Part shown: piece after piece, positions 1 to 5,878 of the stretch | How the letters are laid out: each line of letters starts with the position of its first letter | Position numbering within the stretch: the first letter of the stretch is position 1 | Assembly: GCA_010031985.1 (NCBI GenBank) | Contig: RGYP01000122.1 | Location: forward strand, 1-5,967 | Length of the DNA stretch: 5,967 nt | Direction of reading: 5' to 3' | Source: Gammaproteobacteria bacterium | GTDB lineage: Bacteria > Pseudomonadota > Gammaproteobacteria > Steroidobacterales > Steroidobacteraceae | Notes under the pieces: model-generated | The model's input: only the letters and a program-made list of their open reading frames with translations | What the model was told of the DNA's origin: nothing | The model's database searches: none | Program-made: the position numbers and the translations under genes

Positions 1-129
1 AGCATTTCAGGAGCCACGCCGGATGAGGCACGTGCCATCAACCGGTTCTTCTGGATGAGCACCTGGTTGTGGTTCGCGGTTTCCGCGACCGCTCACTACC
101 TGATCTGGAACTGGGTTCCCTGGTTCTGA
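1..129 (+). CDS. pufB: LH1 antenna beta subunit, 3' end (partial)
   Basis: This is the C-terminal 42 codons of the light-harvesting 1 beta polypeptide, a single-pass membrane protein that pairs with PufA and binds bacteriochlorophyll around the reaction centre. The start lies outside the window. Visible features are the acidic cytoplasmic lead-in (TPDEARAIN), one hydrophobic helix with the bacteriochlorophyll-ligand His in SATAHYLIW, and the typical aromatic end WNWVPWF just before the stop. The residue 18 before the ligand His, normally a second conserved His (for example ELH in Rhodobacter sphaeroides), is Asn here. pufA follows after 30 bases, as expected for a puf operon. Identity is secure from motif, size of the C-terminal part and context. 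Confidence 0.93.
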   Translation, partial: SISGATPDEARAINRFFWMSTWLWFAVSATAHYLIWNWVPWF

Positions 130-159
130 TCACTCATCGAATTTTTCAGGAGAAAAACT

Positions 160-366
160 ATGTGGCGTATATGGATGGTTATGGATCCCCGCAAGGTGAT
201 CATCGTCGGCGGCATCGCTGTCGCTTCGATCGTAGCCACGAATCACTTCGTGCAACTTAGCACCAAGTATTCGTGCTGGCTCGACGGCAAGGGCAGCGGC
301 ACCTGCTTGGCTGAGGCTCCGGCTTCCGCCAGCAACGTGCAGCACAATGCTCCGCTGCCGAACTGA
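160..366 (+). CDS. pufA: LH1 antenna alpha subunit
   Basis: This 68-residue LH1 alpha polypeptide forms the inner ring of the core antenna with PufB and passes excitation to the PufLM reaction centre. The start ATG follows a strong AGGAGA site (148-153) with 6 bases of spacing. The N-terminus MWRIWMVMDPRK is the classic alpha-chain membrane-interface motif. The helix runs about residues 13-34 with the bacteriochlorophyll-ligand His29, followed by LST and the periplasmic WLDG motif. The residues around the ligand are unusually polar (Thr27, Asn28, Gln32), where most LH1 alpha chains have Leu/Ile/Val. The Ala/Ser-rich tail after residue 50 is ordinary for the family, although it adds a Cys at residue 49. 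It is co-transcribed with pufB upstream and pufLM downstream. Confidence 0.95.
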   Translation: MWRIWMVMDPRKVIIVGGIAVASIVATNHFVQLSTKYSCWLDGKGSGTCLAEAPASASNVQHNAPLPN

Positions 367-382
367 CCTTTGAATGGCGAAC

Positions 383-421
383 GGCGGCGGACTACGGGTC
401 TCGCACTCGCAGTCCGTCGCC
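383..421 (+). promoter_or_regulatory. pufA-pufL intercistronic mRNA hairpin
   Basis: Bases 383-393 (GGCGGCGGACT) pair with 411-421 (AGTCCGTCGCC) over 11 bp with one G-U pair, leaving a 17-base loop. In Rhodobacter a stem-loop at this position, between the antenna and reaction-centre genes, protects the pufBA segment from 3'-5' decay, so antenna mRNA exceeds pufLM mRNA. The same role is inferred here from position and stem strength. There is no T-run, so it is not a classic terminator. Confidence 0.65.
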
Positions 422-451
422 CGACGCATCGGGATCAAAGATAAATGAAGG

Positions 452-465
452 GCGGGAACTCCCGC
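452..465 (+). promoter_or_regulatory. small hairpin upstream of pufL
   Basis: GCGGG (452-456) and CCCGC (461-465) form a 5-bp GC-only stem with a four-base AACT loop, 21 bases before the pufL start and just upstream of its GGGGA ribosome-binding site (476-480). It could add to the decay barrier or affect pufL translation. It is short, so chance occurrence in GC-rich DNA is possible. The rest of the 367-486 gap holds nothing else convincing. Confidence 0.35.
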
Positions 466-486
466 AGAGCTTGACGGGGAACAGTC

Positions 487-1311
487 ATGGCAATGCTCAA
501 CTTCGAAAGAAAGTATCGGATCAGGGGTGGAACCCTGGTTGGCGGCGACCTGTTCGACTTCTGGATAGGCGCTTTTTACGTCGGATTCTTTGGCGTGACC
601 GCAGCGTTCTTTTCGCTGCTGGGTACTGCGCTGCTGGTGTACGGGGCGGCCCTGGGGCCGACTTGGAACCTCTGGCAGATCAGCATCGCGCCACCAGATC
701 TGAGCTACGGGCTTGGACTGGCACCGCTCGAGGCGGGCGGTATCTGGCAATTGGTGACGATCTGCGCGGTGGGCGCATTCGTCTCGTGGGCGCTGCGCGA
801 GGTGGAGATCTGTCGCAAGCTCGGCATGGGCTTTCACGTGCCGGTCGCTTTCGGTAGCGCGATCCTCGCCTACGTGACGCTGCAGGTGGTCAGACCGCTG
901 CTGCTCGGTGGCTGGGGTCACGCGTTCCCCTACGGCATCTACAGTCATCTCGACTGGGTGTCGAACGTGGCGTACCAATACCTGCACTTCCACTACAACC
1001 CGGCGCACATGGTGGCGGTGACGTTCTTCTTCACCACGGTGCTGGCGCTCGCGCTGCACGGCTCGCTCGTGCTGTCGGCGCTGAATCCGGCGAAGGGTGA
1101 AGTGGTCAAGGGCGCGGAACACGAGAACACGTTCTTCCGCGACAACATCGGCTACTCGATCGGCACGCTCGGTATCCATCGCTTCGGACTCCTGCTCGCG
1201 ATCAACGCGGGTGTGTGGAGTGCGATCTGCATCGTGGTGAGCGGTCCGTTCTGGACCCGTAGCTGGACAGACTGGTGGGCGTGGTGGCTCAACCTGCCCA
1301 TCTGGAATTGA
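487..1311 (+). CDS. pufL: Photosynthetic reaction centre L subunit
   Basis: This 274-residue protein is a complete type-II reaction-centre L subunit, the membrane protein that with PufM holds the special pair, accessory bacteriochlorophylls, bacteriopheophytins, non-haem iron and the QB site. It has five membrane helices (about 24-54, 84-108, 116-140, 171-198, 228-252). Rhodobacter-equivalent ligands are all present: His154 (accessory BChl), His174 in NPAHM (special pair), and His191 and His231 (iron). His169 corresponds to the L168 residue that hydrogen-bonds the special pair. QB-site residues His191, Glu213 and Ser224 are kept. The position equal to Rhodobacter L-Asp213 is Asn214, as in Blastochloris viridis. 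The start is set by MAMLNFERKYRIRGGTL, colinear with known L chains, and by GGGGA at 476-480. pufM follows after 11 bases. Confidence 0.98.
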   Translation: MAMLNFERKYRIRGGTLVGGDLFDFWIGAFYVGFFGVTAAFFSLLGTALLVYGAALGPTWNLWQISIAPPDLSYGLGLAPLEAGGIWQLVTICAVGAFVSWALREVEICRKLGMGFHVPVAFGSAILAYVTLQVVRPLLLGGWGHAFPYGIYSHLDWVSNVAYQYLHFHYNPAHMVAVTFFFTTVLALALHGSLVLSALNPAKGEVVKGAEHENTFFRDNIGYSIGTLGIHRFGLLLAINAGVWSAICIVVSGPFWTRSWTDWWAWWLNLPIWN

Positions 1312-1322
1312 GGTAAGCACAC

Positions 1323-2303
1323 ATGGCCGAATATCAAAACCTCTTTACCCGCGTGCAGGTCGCTGCACCGCATTATCCCGGCGTTCCCCACGACCCGCGT
1401 GGCGTCTGGGTGCGCGGCGTCAAGGCGAGCGCGAACTACTGGCTCGGCAAGATCGGTGATGCGCAGATAGGACCGTTCTATCTCGGCAGCACGGGTTTCG
1501 CGTCGATCCTCTGTTTCATCATTGCCTTCGAGATCGTGGGCCTCAACATGCTCGCCTCGGTGAACTGGAACCCGATGCAGTTCATTCGCCAGCTGTTCTG
1601 GCTCGCGCTCGAACCGCCGGCGCCGCAATACGGCTTGCGCATTCCGCCGCTCAAAGACGGCGGCTGGCATCTGATGGCCGGGTTCTTCCTGACCATGTCG
1701 GTGTTGCTGTGGTGGGTACGCACCTACAACCTCGCGCGCAAGTTGAAGATGGGCACGCACACGGCATGGGCGTTCGCTTCGGCGATCTTCCTGTTCCTGG
1801 TGCTCGGCTTCATTCGCCCGGTGCTGATGGGCAGCTGGTCCGAAGCCGTGCCGTTCGGCATCTTCGCCCACCTCGATTGGACTGCCGCCTTCTCGCTGCG
1901 CTACGGCAACTTGCTCTACAACCCGTTCCACGCGTTGTCGATCGTGTTCCTCTACGGATCGGTGCTGCTGTTCGCGATGCACGCCGGCACGATCATGGCG
2001 GTCAGCCGATTCGGCGGCGAGCGCGAAGTCGAGCAGGTGCTCGATCGCGGTACGGCCTCCGAGCGCGCCGCGCTCTTCTGGCGCTGGACGATGGGGTTCA
2101 ACGCGACCATGGAGTCGATCCATCGTTGGGCTTGGTGGTTTGCGGTGCTGTGCACGCTGACGGGCGGTATCGGCATCCTGCTCACCGGAACGGTGGTCGA
2201 CAACTGGTATCTGTGGGCGGTGAAGCACGGTGTTGCGCCGGTTTATCCGACCACTTTCGAACCGCTGCCCGATCCGGCGCTCACCTCAGGAGCCGCACAA
2301 TGA
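1323..2303 (+). CDS. pufM: Photosynthetic reaction centre M subunit
   Basis: This 326-residue M subunit is the partner of PufL in the reaction-centre core and provides the QA site and half the special-pair and iron ligands. It has five membrane helices (about 52-77, 112-138, 146-170, 199-225, 261-287). Visible ligands are His183 (accessory BChl), His203 in YNPFH (special pair), and His220, Glu235 and His267 (iron). Trp253 matches the QA-stacking Trp and Tyr211 matches M-Tyr210. The N-terminus carries YWLGKIGDAQIGP, where Asp46 replaces the Asn of Rhodobacter, pairing with Asn214 of L. The C-terminus extends past VDNWYLW by about 28 residues, a feature of reaction centres that bind a tetrahaem PufC. 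GAGGT (1310-1314) overlaps the pufL stop and gives 8-base spacing. The stop overlaps the pufC ATG. Confidence 0.98.
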   Translation: MAEYQNLFTRVQVAAPHYPGVPHDPRGVWVRGVKASANYWLGKIGDAQIGPFYLGSTGFASILCFIIAFEIVGLNMLASVNWNPMQFIRQLFWLALEPPAPQYGLRIPPLKDGGWHLMAGFFLTMSVLLWWVRTYNLARKLKMGTHTAWAFASAIFLFLVLGFIRPVLMGSWSEAVPFGIFAHLDWTAAFSLRYGNLLYNPFHALSIVFLYGSVLLFAMHAGTIMAVSRFGGEREVEQVLDRGTASERAALFWRWTMGFNATMESIHRWAWWFAVLCTLTGGIGILLTGTVVDNWYLWAVKHGVAPVYPTTFEPLPDPALTSGAAQ

Positions 2304-2611
2304 AAATCCACATGCGTTTGATGGCGGCGATCGCCACGCTCGGCATTCTGGCGGGCTGTGGCGAGCGACCGCCGATCGAGACCAAACAGATCGGCTATCG
2401 CGGCACGGGGATGGAGCAAAACATCAACCCGCGTCGACAAGAGATGCTGAAGGCCATGAATCAGATCGGCGGCATACAGCCACCGGCTGATGCAAGCGGG
2501 CCACTCGCCAAAGATCTCTATCAGAACGTGCAGGTGCTCTCCGATCTCTCGGTGGGCGAGTTCACGCGCGTGATGTTGTCGATGACCGAGTGGGTGACAC
2601 CGGTGGTTTAG
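2300..2611 (+). CDS. pufC: PufC N-terminal remnant, haem-less lipoprotein
   Basis: This 103-codon reading frame begins at ATG 2300, overlapping the pufM stop (ATGA), with AGGAG at 2288-2292. Residues 1-20 form a lipoprotein signal ending in LAGC, so Cys20 would be lipidated. The following TKQIGYRGTGMEQNINP and VQVLSDLSVGEFTRVM match the PufC N-terminal domain that packs on the L/M subunits. The frame ends with MTEWVTPVV and TAG, immediately before where haem-1 CxxCH would stand. If made, the product could be exported and anchored but would carry no haem and could not act as a cytochrome. Confidence 0.75.
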   Translation: MKIHMRLMAAIATLGILAGCGERPPIETKQIGYRGTGMEQNINPRRQEMLKAMNQIGGIQPPADASGPLAKDLYQNVQVLSDLSVGEFTRVMLSMTEWVTPVV

Positions 2612-3006
2612 GTGTCACCACCATCGGTCACTCGAGCCTGCCTTACGATCCGTACTCACCGTTCTTGCTGGGTGATCTCAACATTCGCGTCGAGGGCCCG
2701 ACCGCGCTGCCGACCGGCAATCGCCGCTCGATCAAGCAGGCGGAGTGGACCTATTCGCTGATGGTGCACATGTCGAACTCGCTCGGCGTGAGCTGTACGT
2801 ATTGTCACAACACCCGTGCGTGGTCCGACTGGCAACAGAGCACGCCACAGCGCACCGTTGCCTGGCACGCGCCGGCGGCTGCGCCTCCTGCGGGAGCGCC
2901 GATGGCCAAGGCGCCTGCCAAAGATGCGCCGAAGGCGACGCCTCGAACGGGCGGCACTGCGATCGCTGCATTGACGCCGGCGAGCGTCGATCGCGGCCGG
3001 CTCTGA
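2590..3006 (+). pseudogene. pufC: PufC C-terminal remnant with only haem 3
   Basis: This 138-codon frame is open from a GTG at 2590, which has no clear ribosome-binding site and no signal peptide, so it is probably not a natural start. It contains the PufC inter-domain segment, then YSLMVHMSNSLGVSCTYCH. Here CTYCH (residues 69-73) is the haem-3 site, and Met58, 11 residues before the first Cys, corresponds to the axial Met233 of Blastochloris viridis. STPQRTVAW follows. In place of the usual WGIRMVRDLN helix and fourth CxxCH there is a tail of about 45 residues rich in Ala, Pro and Lys, ending 15 bases before the ispH start. Without export, haem could not be attached by the periplasmic Ccm system. 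Confidence 0.75.
2593..2619 (+). repeat. Perfect 9-bp inverted repeat at the pufC break
   Basis: GGTGACACC (2593-2601) and GGTGTCACC (2611-2619) are exact reverse complements separated by 9 bases that include most of the premature TAG. The structure lies exactly where the two pufC frames meet. It could be a scar or a cause of the deletion, or could fold in the mRNA. No function is claimed. Confidence 0.7.
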
Positions 3007-3020
3007 CTCTGAACGCGAAC

Positions 3021-3950
3021 GTGGACGTTCTGCTCGCGCAACCTCGGGGCTTTTGTGCCGGGGTTGCGCGAGCGATCGATATCGCCGAGCGCACCCTCGC
3101 CATGCACGGTGCGCCCGTGTACATCTTTCACGAGATCGTGCACAACGGGCACGTGGTGGGTGATCTTGCCGCGCGCGGTGCCATCTTCGTCGAGAACATC
3201 GAGGACATCCCCGAGGGTTCCGTGACCGTCTTCAGTGCGCACGGGGTTGCGACCGCGGTGGTCGAAGCCGCCGCGCGCCGCAAGCTGCAAGTGATCGATG
3301 CCACCTGTCCGCTCGTCACCAAGGTGCATCTGCAGGCACAGCGTTATTCGCAGCGCGGCTTCACCATCGTTGTCGTCGGGCATGCCGGGCACGAAGAGGT
3401 CGAGGGCACACGCGGTTCCATCAAAGGTCCGGTCCACGTCGTCGGCACCATCGAAGAAATCGCGGCACTGCCGATGGGTCGATACGATCCCGTGGCCTAC
3501 GTCACGCAGACGACGCTGTCGATGGACGACACCCGCGAGCTCATCGACGCCCTCGAGCAGCGCTATCCCGACATCGTGGGCCCCGGACTCGACGACATCT
3601 GCTACGCCACACTCAACCGTCAACGCGCCGTGCAGCAATTGGCGCGACGAGTCGATCTCGTGATCGTGGTGGGCGCACAGAACAGTTCGAATTCGAATCG
3701 ACTGCAGGAAGTGGCGGCCGATCAGGGTGTGCCGGCTTGGCTCGTTCAGGACGAGAGCGACGTGCAGCCCTTCTGGCTGCAGGGCGTCGGCATCGTCGGT
3801 GTGACGGCGGGTGCATCGACCCCCGAGTATCTGGTGCGTCGGGTATGTGAGCGACTGCGGGAATATGGTGCGCAGTCGGTGCGCGAGTTGCCAGGGCTCG
3901 CCGAAACGGTGCGGTTCAGGCTTCCCGAGGCACTGCGGCAGATCGCCTGA
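3021..3950 (+). CDS. ispH: 4-hydroxy-3-methylbut-2-enyl diphosphate reductase
   Basis: IspH (LytB) is the cytosolic iron-sulfur enzyme that turns HMBPP into IPP and DMAPP, the last MEP-pathway step. The 309 residues match the family length. Cluster ligands are Cys12 (PRGFCAGV), Cys96 (DATCPLVTKVH) and Cys194 (DDICYATLNRQ). Substrate residues are His41, His74 (SAHGV), His124 with catalytic Glu126 (GHAGHEEVEGT), Thr164, Ser222/Asn224 (NSSNSNR) and Ser266 (TAGAS). The start chosen is GTG 3021, since VDVLLAQPRGFC aligns with the Escherichia coli start MQILLANPRGFC. No good ribosome-binding site precedes it, so it may depend on translation coming through the pufC remnant, whose stop ends at 3006. 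The frame stays open far upstream over pufC, but that part is not IspH-like. It is likely the last gene of the puf transcript, giving light/oxygen-linked supply of pigment precursors. Confidence 0.96.
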   Translation: MDVLLAQPRGFCAGVARAIDIAERTLAMHGAPVYIFHEIVHNGHVVGDLAARGAIFVENIEDIPEGSVTVFSAHGVATAVVEAAARRKLQVIDATCPLVTKVHLQAQRYSQRGFTIVVVGHAGHEEVEGTRGSIKGPVHVVGTIEEIAALPMGRYDPVAYVTQTTLSMDDTRELIDALEQRYPDIVGPGLDDICYATLNRQRAVQQLARRVDLVIVVGAQNSSNSNRLQEVAADQGVPAWLVQDESDVQPFWLQGVGIVGVTAGASTPEYLVRRVCERLREYGAQSVRELPGLAETVRFRLPEALRQIA

Positions 3951-3968
3951 TCGCCGAGCTGCCGAGCT

Positions 3969-3992
3969 GCAGAACTCAGCCGAGTTGACTGC
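3969..3992. terminator. Candidate bidirectional hairpin between ispH and dxs
   Basis: GCAGAACTC (3969-3977) pairs with GAGTT (3982-3986) and CTGC (3989-3992), giving a 9-bp stem with a two-base bulge and an AGCC loop. It overlaps the dxs stop codon (3976-3978) and sits just beyond the ispH stop, where convergent genes often share a terminator. There is no T-run on either strand, so it is not a standard intrinsic terminator and may not act alone. A short direct duplication (GCCGAGCT twice, 3953-3968) lies next to it. Confidence 0.3.
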
Positions 3993-5844
3993 GAGTCAGC
4001 AGCCGCATCACCCCGTTGAACATCGCGTTGTCGCGCATGCGTAGTGGCTTGTTGCCACGGCTTCGTCGCGCTGCAACCACTGCGCAGTAACGCGCCACGG
4101 CATCAAAGATTCCGGGGACGTCGAGTCCGGCTTCCTGCAGACACTGCTCGCGCGTGCCGTGTTCGATCGGGCGATCGGGCAGGCCGAGGCGCAGCACCGG
4201 AATTTCGATGCCTTGGGCGGCAAAGAATTCGCAGACCGCAGAGCCCGCGCCACCGGCGACTGCACTTTCCTCGAGGGTCACCAGAATGTCGTGCTGCTCG
4301 GCGAGTTCGAGCAACAGACTTTCGTCGAGTGGTTTGACGAAGCGCATGTTGGCGACGCTGGCGTCGATGATCTCGGCAACGTCGTGTGCCGTCTCGAGCA
4401 GGGTGCCGAAGGCGAGCAGGGCGATACCCGAACCTCGCCGCACGAGTTCACCGCGCCCGATGGGTAGTGGCCGCGGCAGCGTCTGTTCGGCAGCGGCGAT
4501 ACCCACGGCGGCGGTGCGCGGATAGCGAATCGCGCAGGGCACACCACAATCGACGCCGGTGCGCAGCATGGCGCGCAGCTCGGTCCCGCTCGCGGGTGTC
4601 ATCACCACGAGGCCCGGAACGCAACGCAAGAAACTGTGATCGAGACTGCCGTTGTGCGTCGCGCCGTCGGGGCCGACGAGACCGGCACGATCGATGGCGA
4701 AGGTGACCGGCAGTTGTTGCAGGCACACGTCGTGGATCAGCTGATCGTAGGCGCGTTGCAGGAAGGTCGAGTAGATCGCAACCACCGGCCGCAGACCGCG
4801 CGTCGCCAGCCCGGCGGCGAAGGTCACCGCGTGCTGCTCGGCGATTCCGACGTCGTGATAGCGGTCCGGAAAGCGTTTGGCGTAGGCCACGAGCCCCGAG
4901 CCCTCGCGCATCGCCGGGGTGATCGCGACCACGCGCGGATCGGCCGCCGCCAGTTCGCCGAGCGCGTCGCCGAATACCTGCGTGTAGGTGACGGCGCCGG
5001 GTTTGCCGCCGACGATGCCGAGCTCCGGATCGAAGGGTGTGACGCCGTGATATTTGATCGGTTCCGCTTCGGCTGCCGCATAGCCTTTGCCCTTGCAGGT
5101 GACCACGTGCAGCAGCCGTGGACCCGGCGCATCACGTAATTCATTGAGGGCGGTCACCAGCGCGTCGACGTCGTGGCCGTCAAGGGGTCCGTGGTATGTG
5201 AACCCCAAGGCCCCGAAAAATCCCCGTGCGTCGTCCACCGGGCCGCGACCCTGGGTGGTCAGATGCCTTGAAAGCGCGCCGACGTTCTCGGAAATCGACA
5301 TGCCGTTGTCGTTGAGCACCACCAGCAGATCGGCGCCGATACCGCCGGCATGATCCAGGGCTTCAAAGGCGAGACCAGCCGTGAGCGCGCCGTCGCCAAT
5401 GACGGCGACGCTGCGTGAGCGCCGACCTTGCTGCTTCGCCGCGGCCGCCATACCGAGCGCTGCGCTGATCGAGGTGCTCGAGTGGCCGGCACCGAAGCTG
5501 TCGTGACGACTCTCGTCGCGCTTCAGGAATCCGGAGATCCCCGGTCGCTTGCGAACGTTGCGCAGCGCCTCGCGACGACCGGTCAGAACCTTGTGTGGAT
5601 AGCATTGGTGGCCGACGTCCCACACCAAAGAATCCTGCGGCGTATCGAAGCAGTAGTGCAGGGCGAGCGTGAGCTCCACCGTACCGAGACCCGAAGCCAG
5701 ATGGCCGCCGCTCGCCGACACCGACTGCAGCAGAAAGTCGCGCAGTTCGTCTGCGAGTGGCTTCAGTCCGCTGCGCGGCAAGGCGCGCAGCGTGGCCGGA
5801 TCGTCGATGCTCTCGAGCAGGCTGTGCTTGACGGGTGATCTCAT
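3976..5844 (-). CDS. dxs: 1-deoxy-D-xylulose-5-phosphate synthase
   Basis: Dxs is a cytosolic thiamine-diphosphate enzyme that joins pyruvate and glyceraldehyde 3-phosphate to make DXP, the first MEP-pathway step. The 622 residues show all hallmarks: SGGHLASGLGTVELT with His48, WDVGHQCYPHK, GHSSTS with His121, the ThDP/Mg motif GDG (150-152) through NDN (178-180), catalytic Glu336 in GIAEQHAVTFAAG, the Tyr/Arg stretch YSTFLQRAYDQ, and DRAGLVG with Arg386. The transketolase C-terminal domain follows (RFVKPLDE, LEESAVAGGAGS, LGLPD). The start has AGGAG 10 bases upstream (plus-strand CTCCT, 5855-5859). Two oddities stand out. The loop after MSISENVGAL is about 30 residues shorter than in E. coli. 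About 33 mostly basic residues extend beyond the usual end. The gene before it ends 34 bases upstream, suggesting co-transcription. Confidence 0.96.
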   Translation of the reverse strand: MRSPVKHSLLESIDDPATLRALPRSGLKPLADELRDFLLQSVSASGGHLASGLGTVELTLALHYCFDTPQDSLVWDVGHQCYPHKVLTGRREALRNVRKRPGISGFLKRDESRHDSFGAGHSSTSISAALGMAAAAKQQGRRSRSVAVIGDGALTAGLAFEALDHAGGIGADLLVVLNDNGMSISENVGALSRHLTTQGRGPVDDARGFFGALGFTYHGPLDGHDVDALVTALNELRDAPGPRLLHVVTCKGKGYAAAEAEPIKYHGVTPFDPELGIVGGKPGAVTYTQVFGDALGELAAADPRVVAITPAMREGSGLVAYAKRFPDRYHDVGIAEQHAVTFAAGLATRGLRPVVAIYSTFLQRAYDQLIHDVCLQQLPVTFAIDRAGLVGPDGATHNGSLDHSFLRCVPGLVVMTPASGTELRAMLRTGVDCGVPCAIRYPRTAAVGIAAAEQTLPRPLPIGRGELVRRGSGIALLAFGTLLETAHDVAEIIDASVANMRFVKPLDESLLLELAEQHDILVTLEESAVAGGAGSAVCEFFAAQGIEIPVLRLGLPDRPIEHGTREQCLQEAGLDVPGIFDAVARYCAVVAARRSRGNKPLRMRDNAMFNGVMRLLTRSQLG

Positions 5845-5878
5845 GGTGATCCGACTCCTGCGCGGGCAACGACGGCGT

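Larger units (their letters stand above)
2300..3006 (+). pseudogene. pufC: Broken pufC (reaction-centre tetrahaem cytochrome c)
   Basis: PufC normally is a periplasmic lipoprotein of roughly 330-360 residues with four CxxCH haem sites that re-reduces the photo-oxidised special pair. Only about two thirds of that remains here, in two frames. The N-terminal piece runs in one frame up to the family motif MTEWV(T/S)P, then hits TAG at 2609. The homologous sequence resumes in another frame from about 2590 and includes SSLPYDPYSPFLL, TALPTGNRRSIKQ, the haem-3 site and STPQR. The haem-1 and haem-2 segments are missing at the break. After STPQRTVAW the segment leading to haem 4 is also missing and an Ala/Pro-rich tail follows. 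A single CxxCH (2794-2808) is left. It sits at the normal pufC place, overlapping the pufM stop. It could be true decay, a remodelled mono-haem gene, or an assembly error. Confidence 0.85.

Noticed and set aside
445..474. Nine-codon leader-like frame (MKGGNSRRA) just before pufL
   Set aside because: It is very short, has no convincing ribosome-binding site, and runs through the small hairpin. Chance is the simpler explanation.
984..993. PufL His167 (YLHFHY) in place of Rhodobacter L-Asn166
   Set aside because: From memory, His is common at this place in beta- and gammaproteobacterial L subunits, so it is not reported as unusual.
130..1320. Long minus-strand open frame of 396 codons opposite pufA and pufL
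   Set aside because: It runs antisense to well-identified pufA and pufL, is extremely rich in Arg, His, Glu and Gln, and shows no domain. It is a GC-rich shadow of the coding strand.
1152..2228. Minus-strand open frame of 358 codons opposite pufL and pufM
   Set aside because: Same pattern of Arg/His/Glu-rich, motif-free sequence antisense to the clear pufM gene.
2745..3020. Possible N-terminal extension of IspH, with several Cys residues (CASC, CQRC, CDRC)
   Set aside because: This stretch is the pufC remnant read in another frame. It contains no CxxCH, and IspH homologues begin at the VDVLLAQPRGFC position.
3951..3968. Tandem GCCGAGCT duplication between ispH and dxs
   Set aside because: Only two 8-base copies in GC-rich DNA. 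Too little to call a functional repeat or attachment site.
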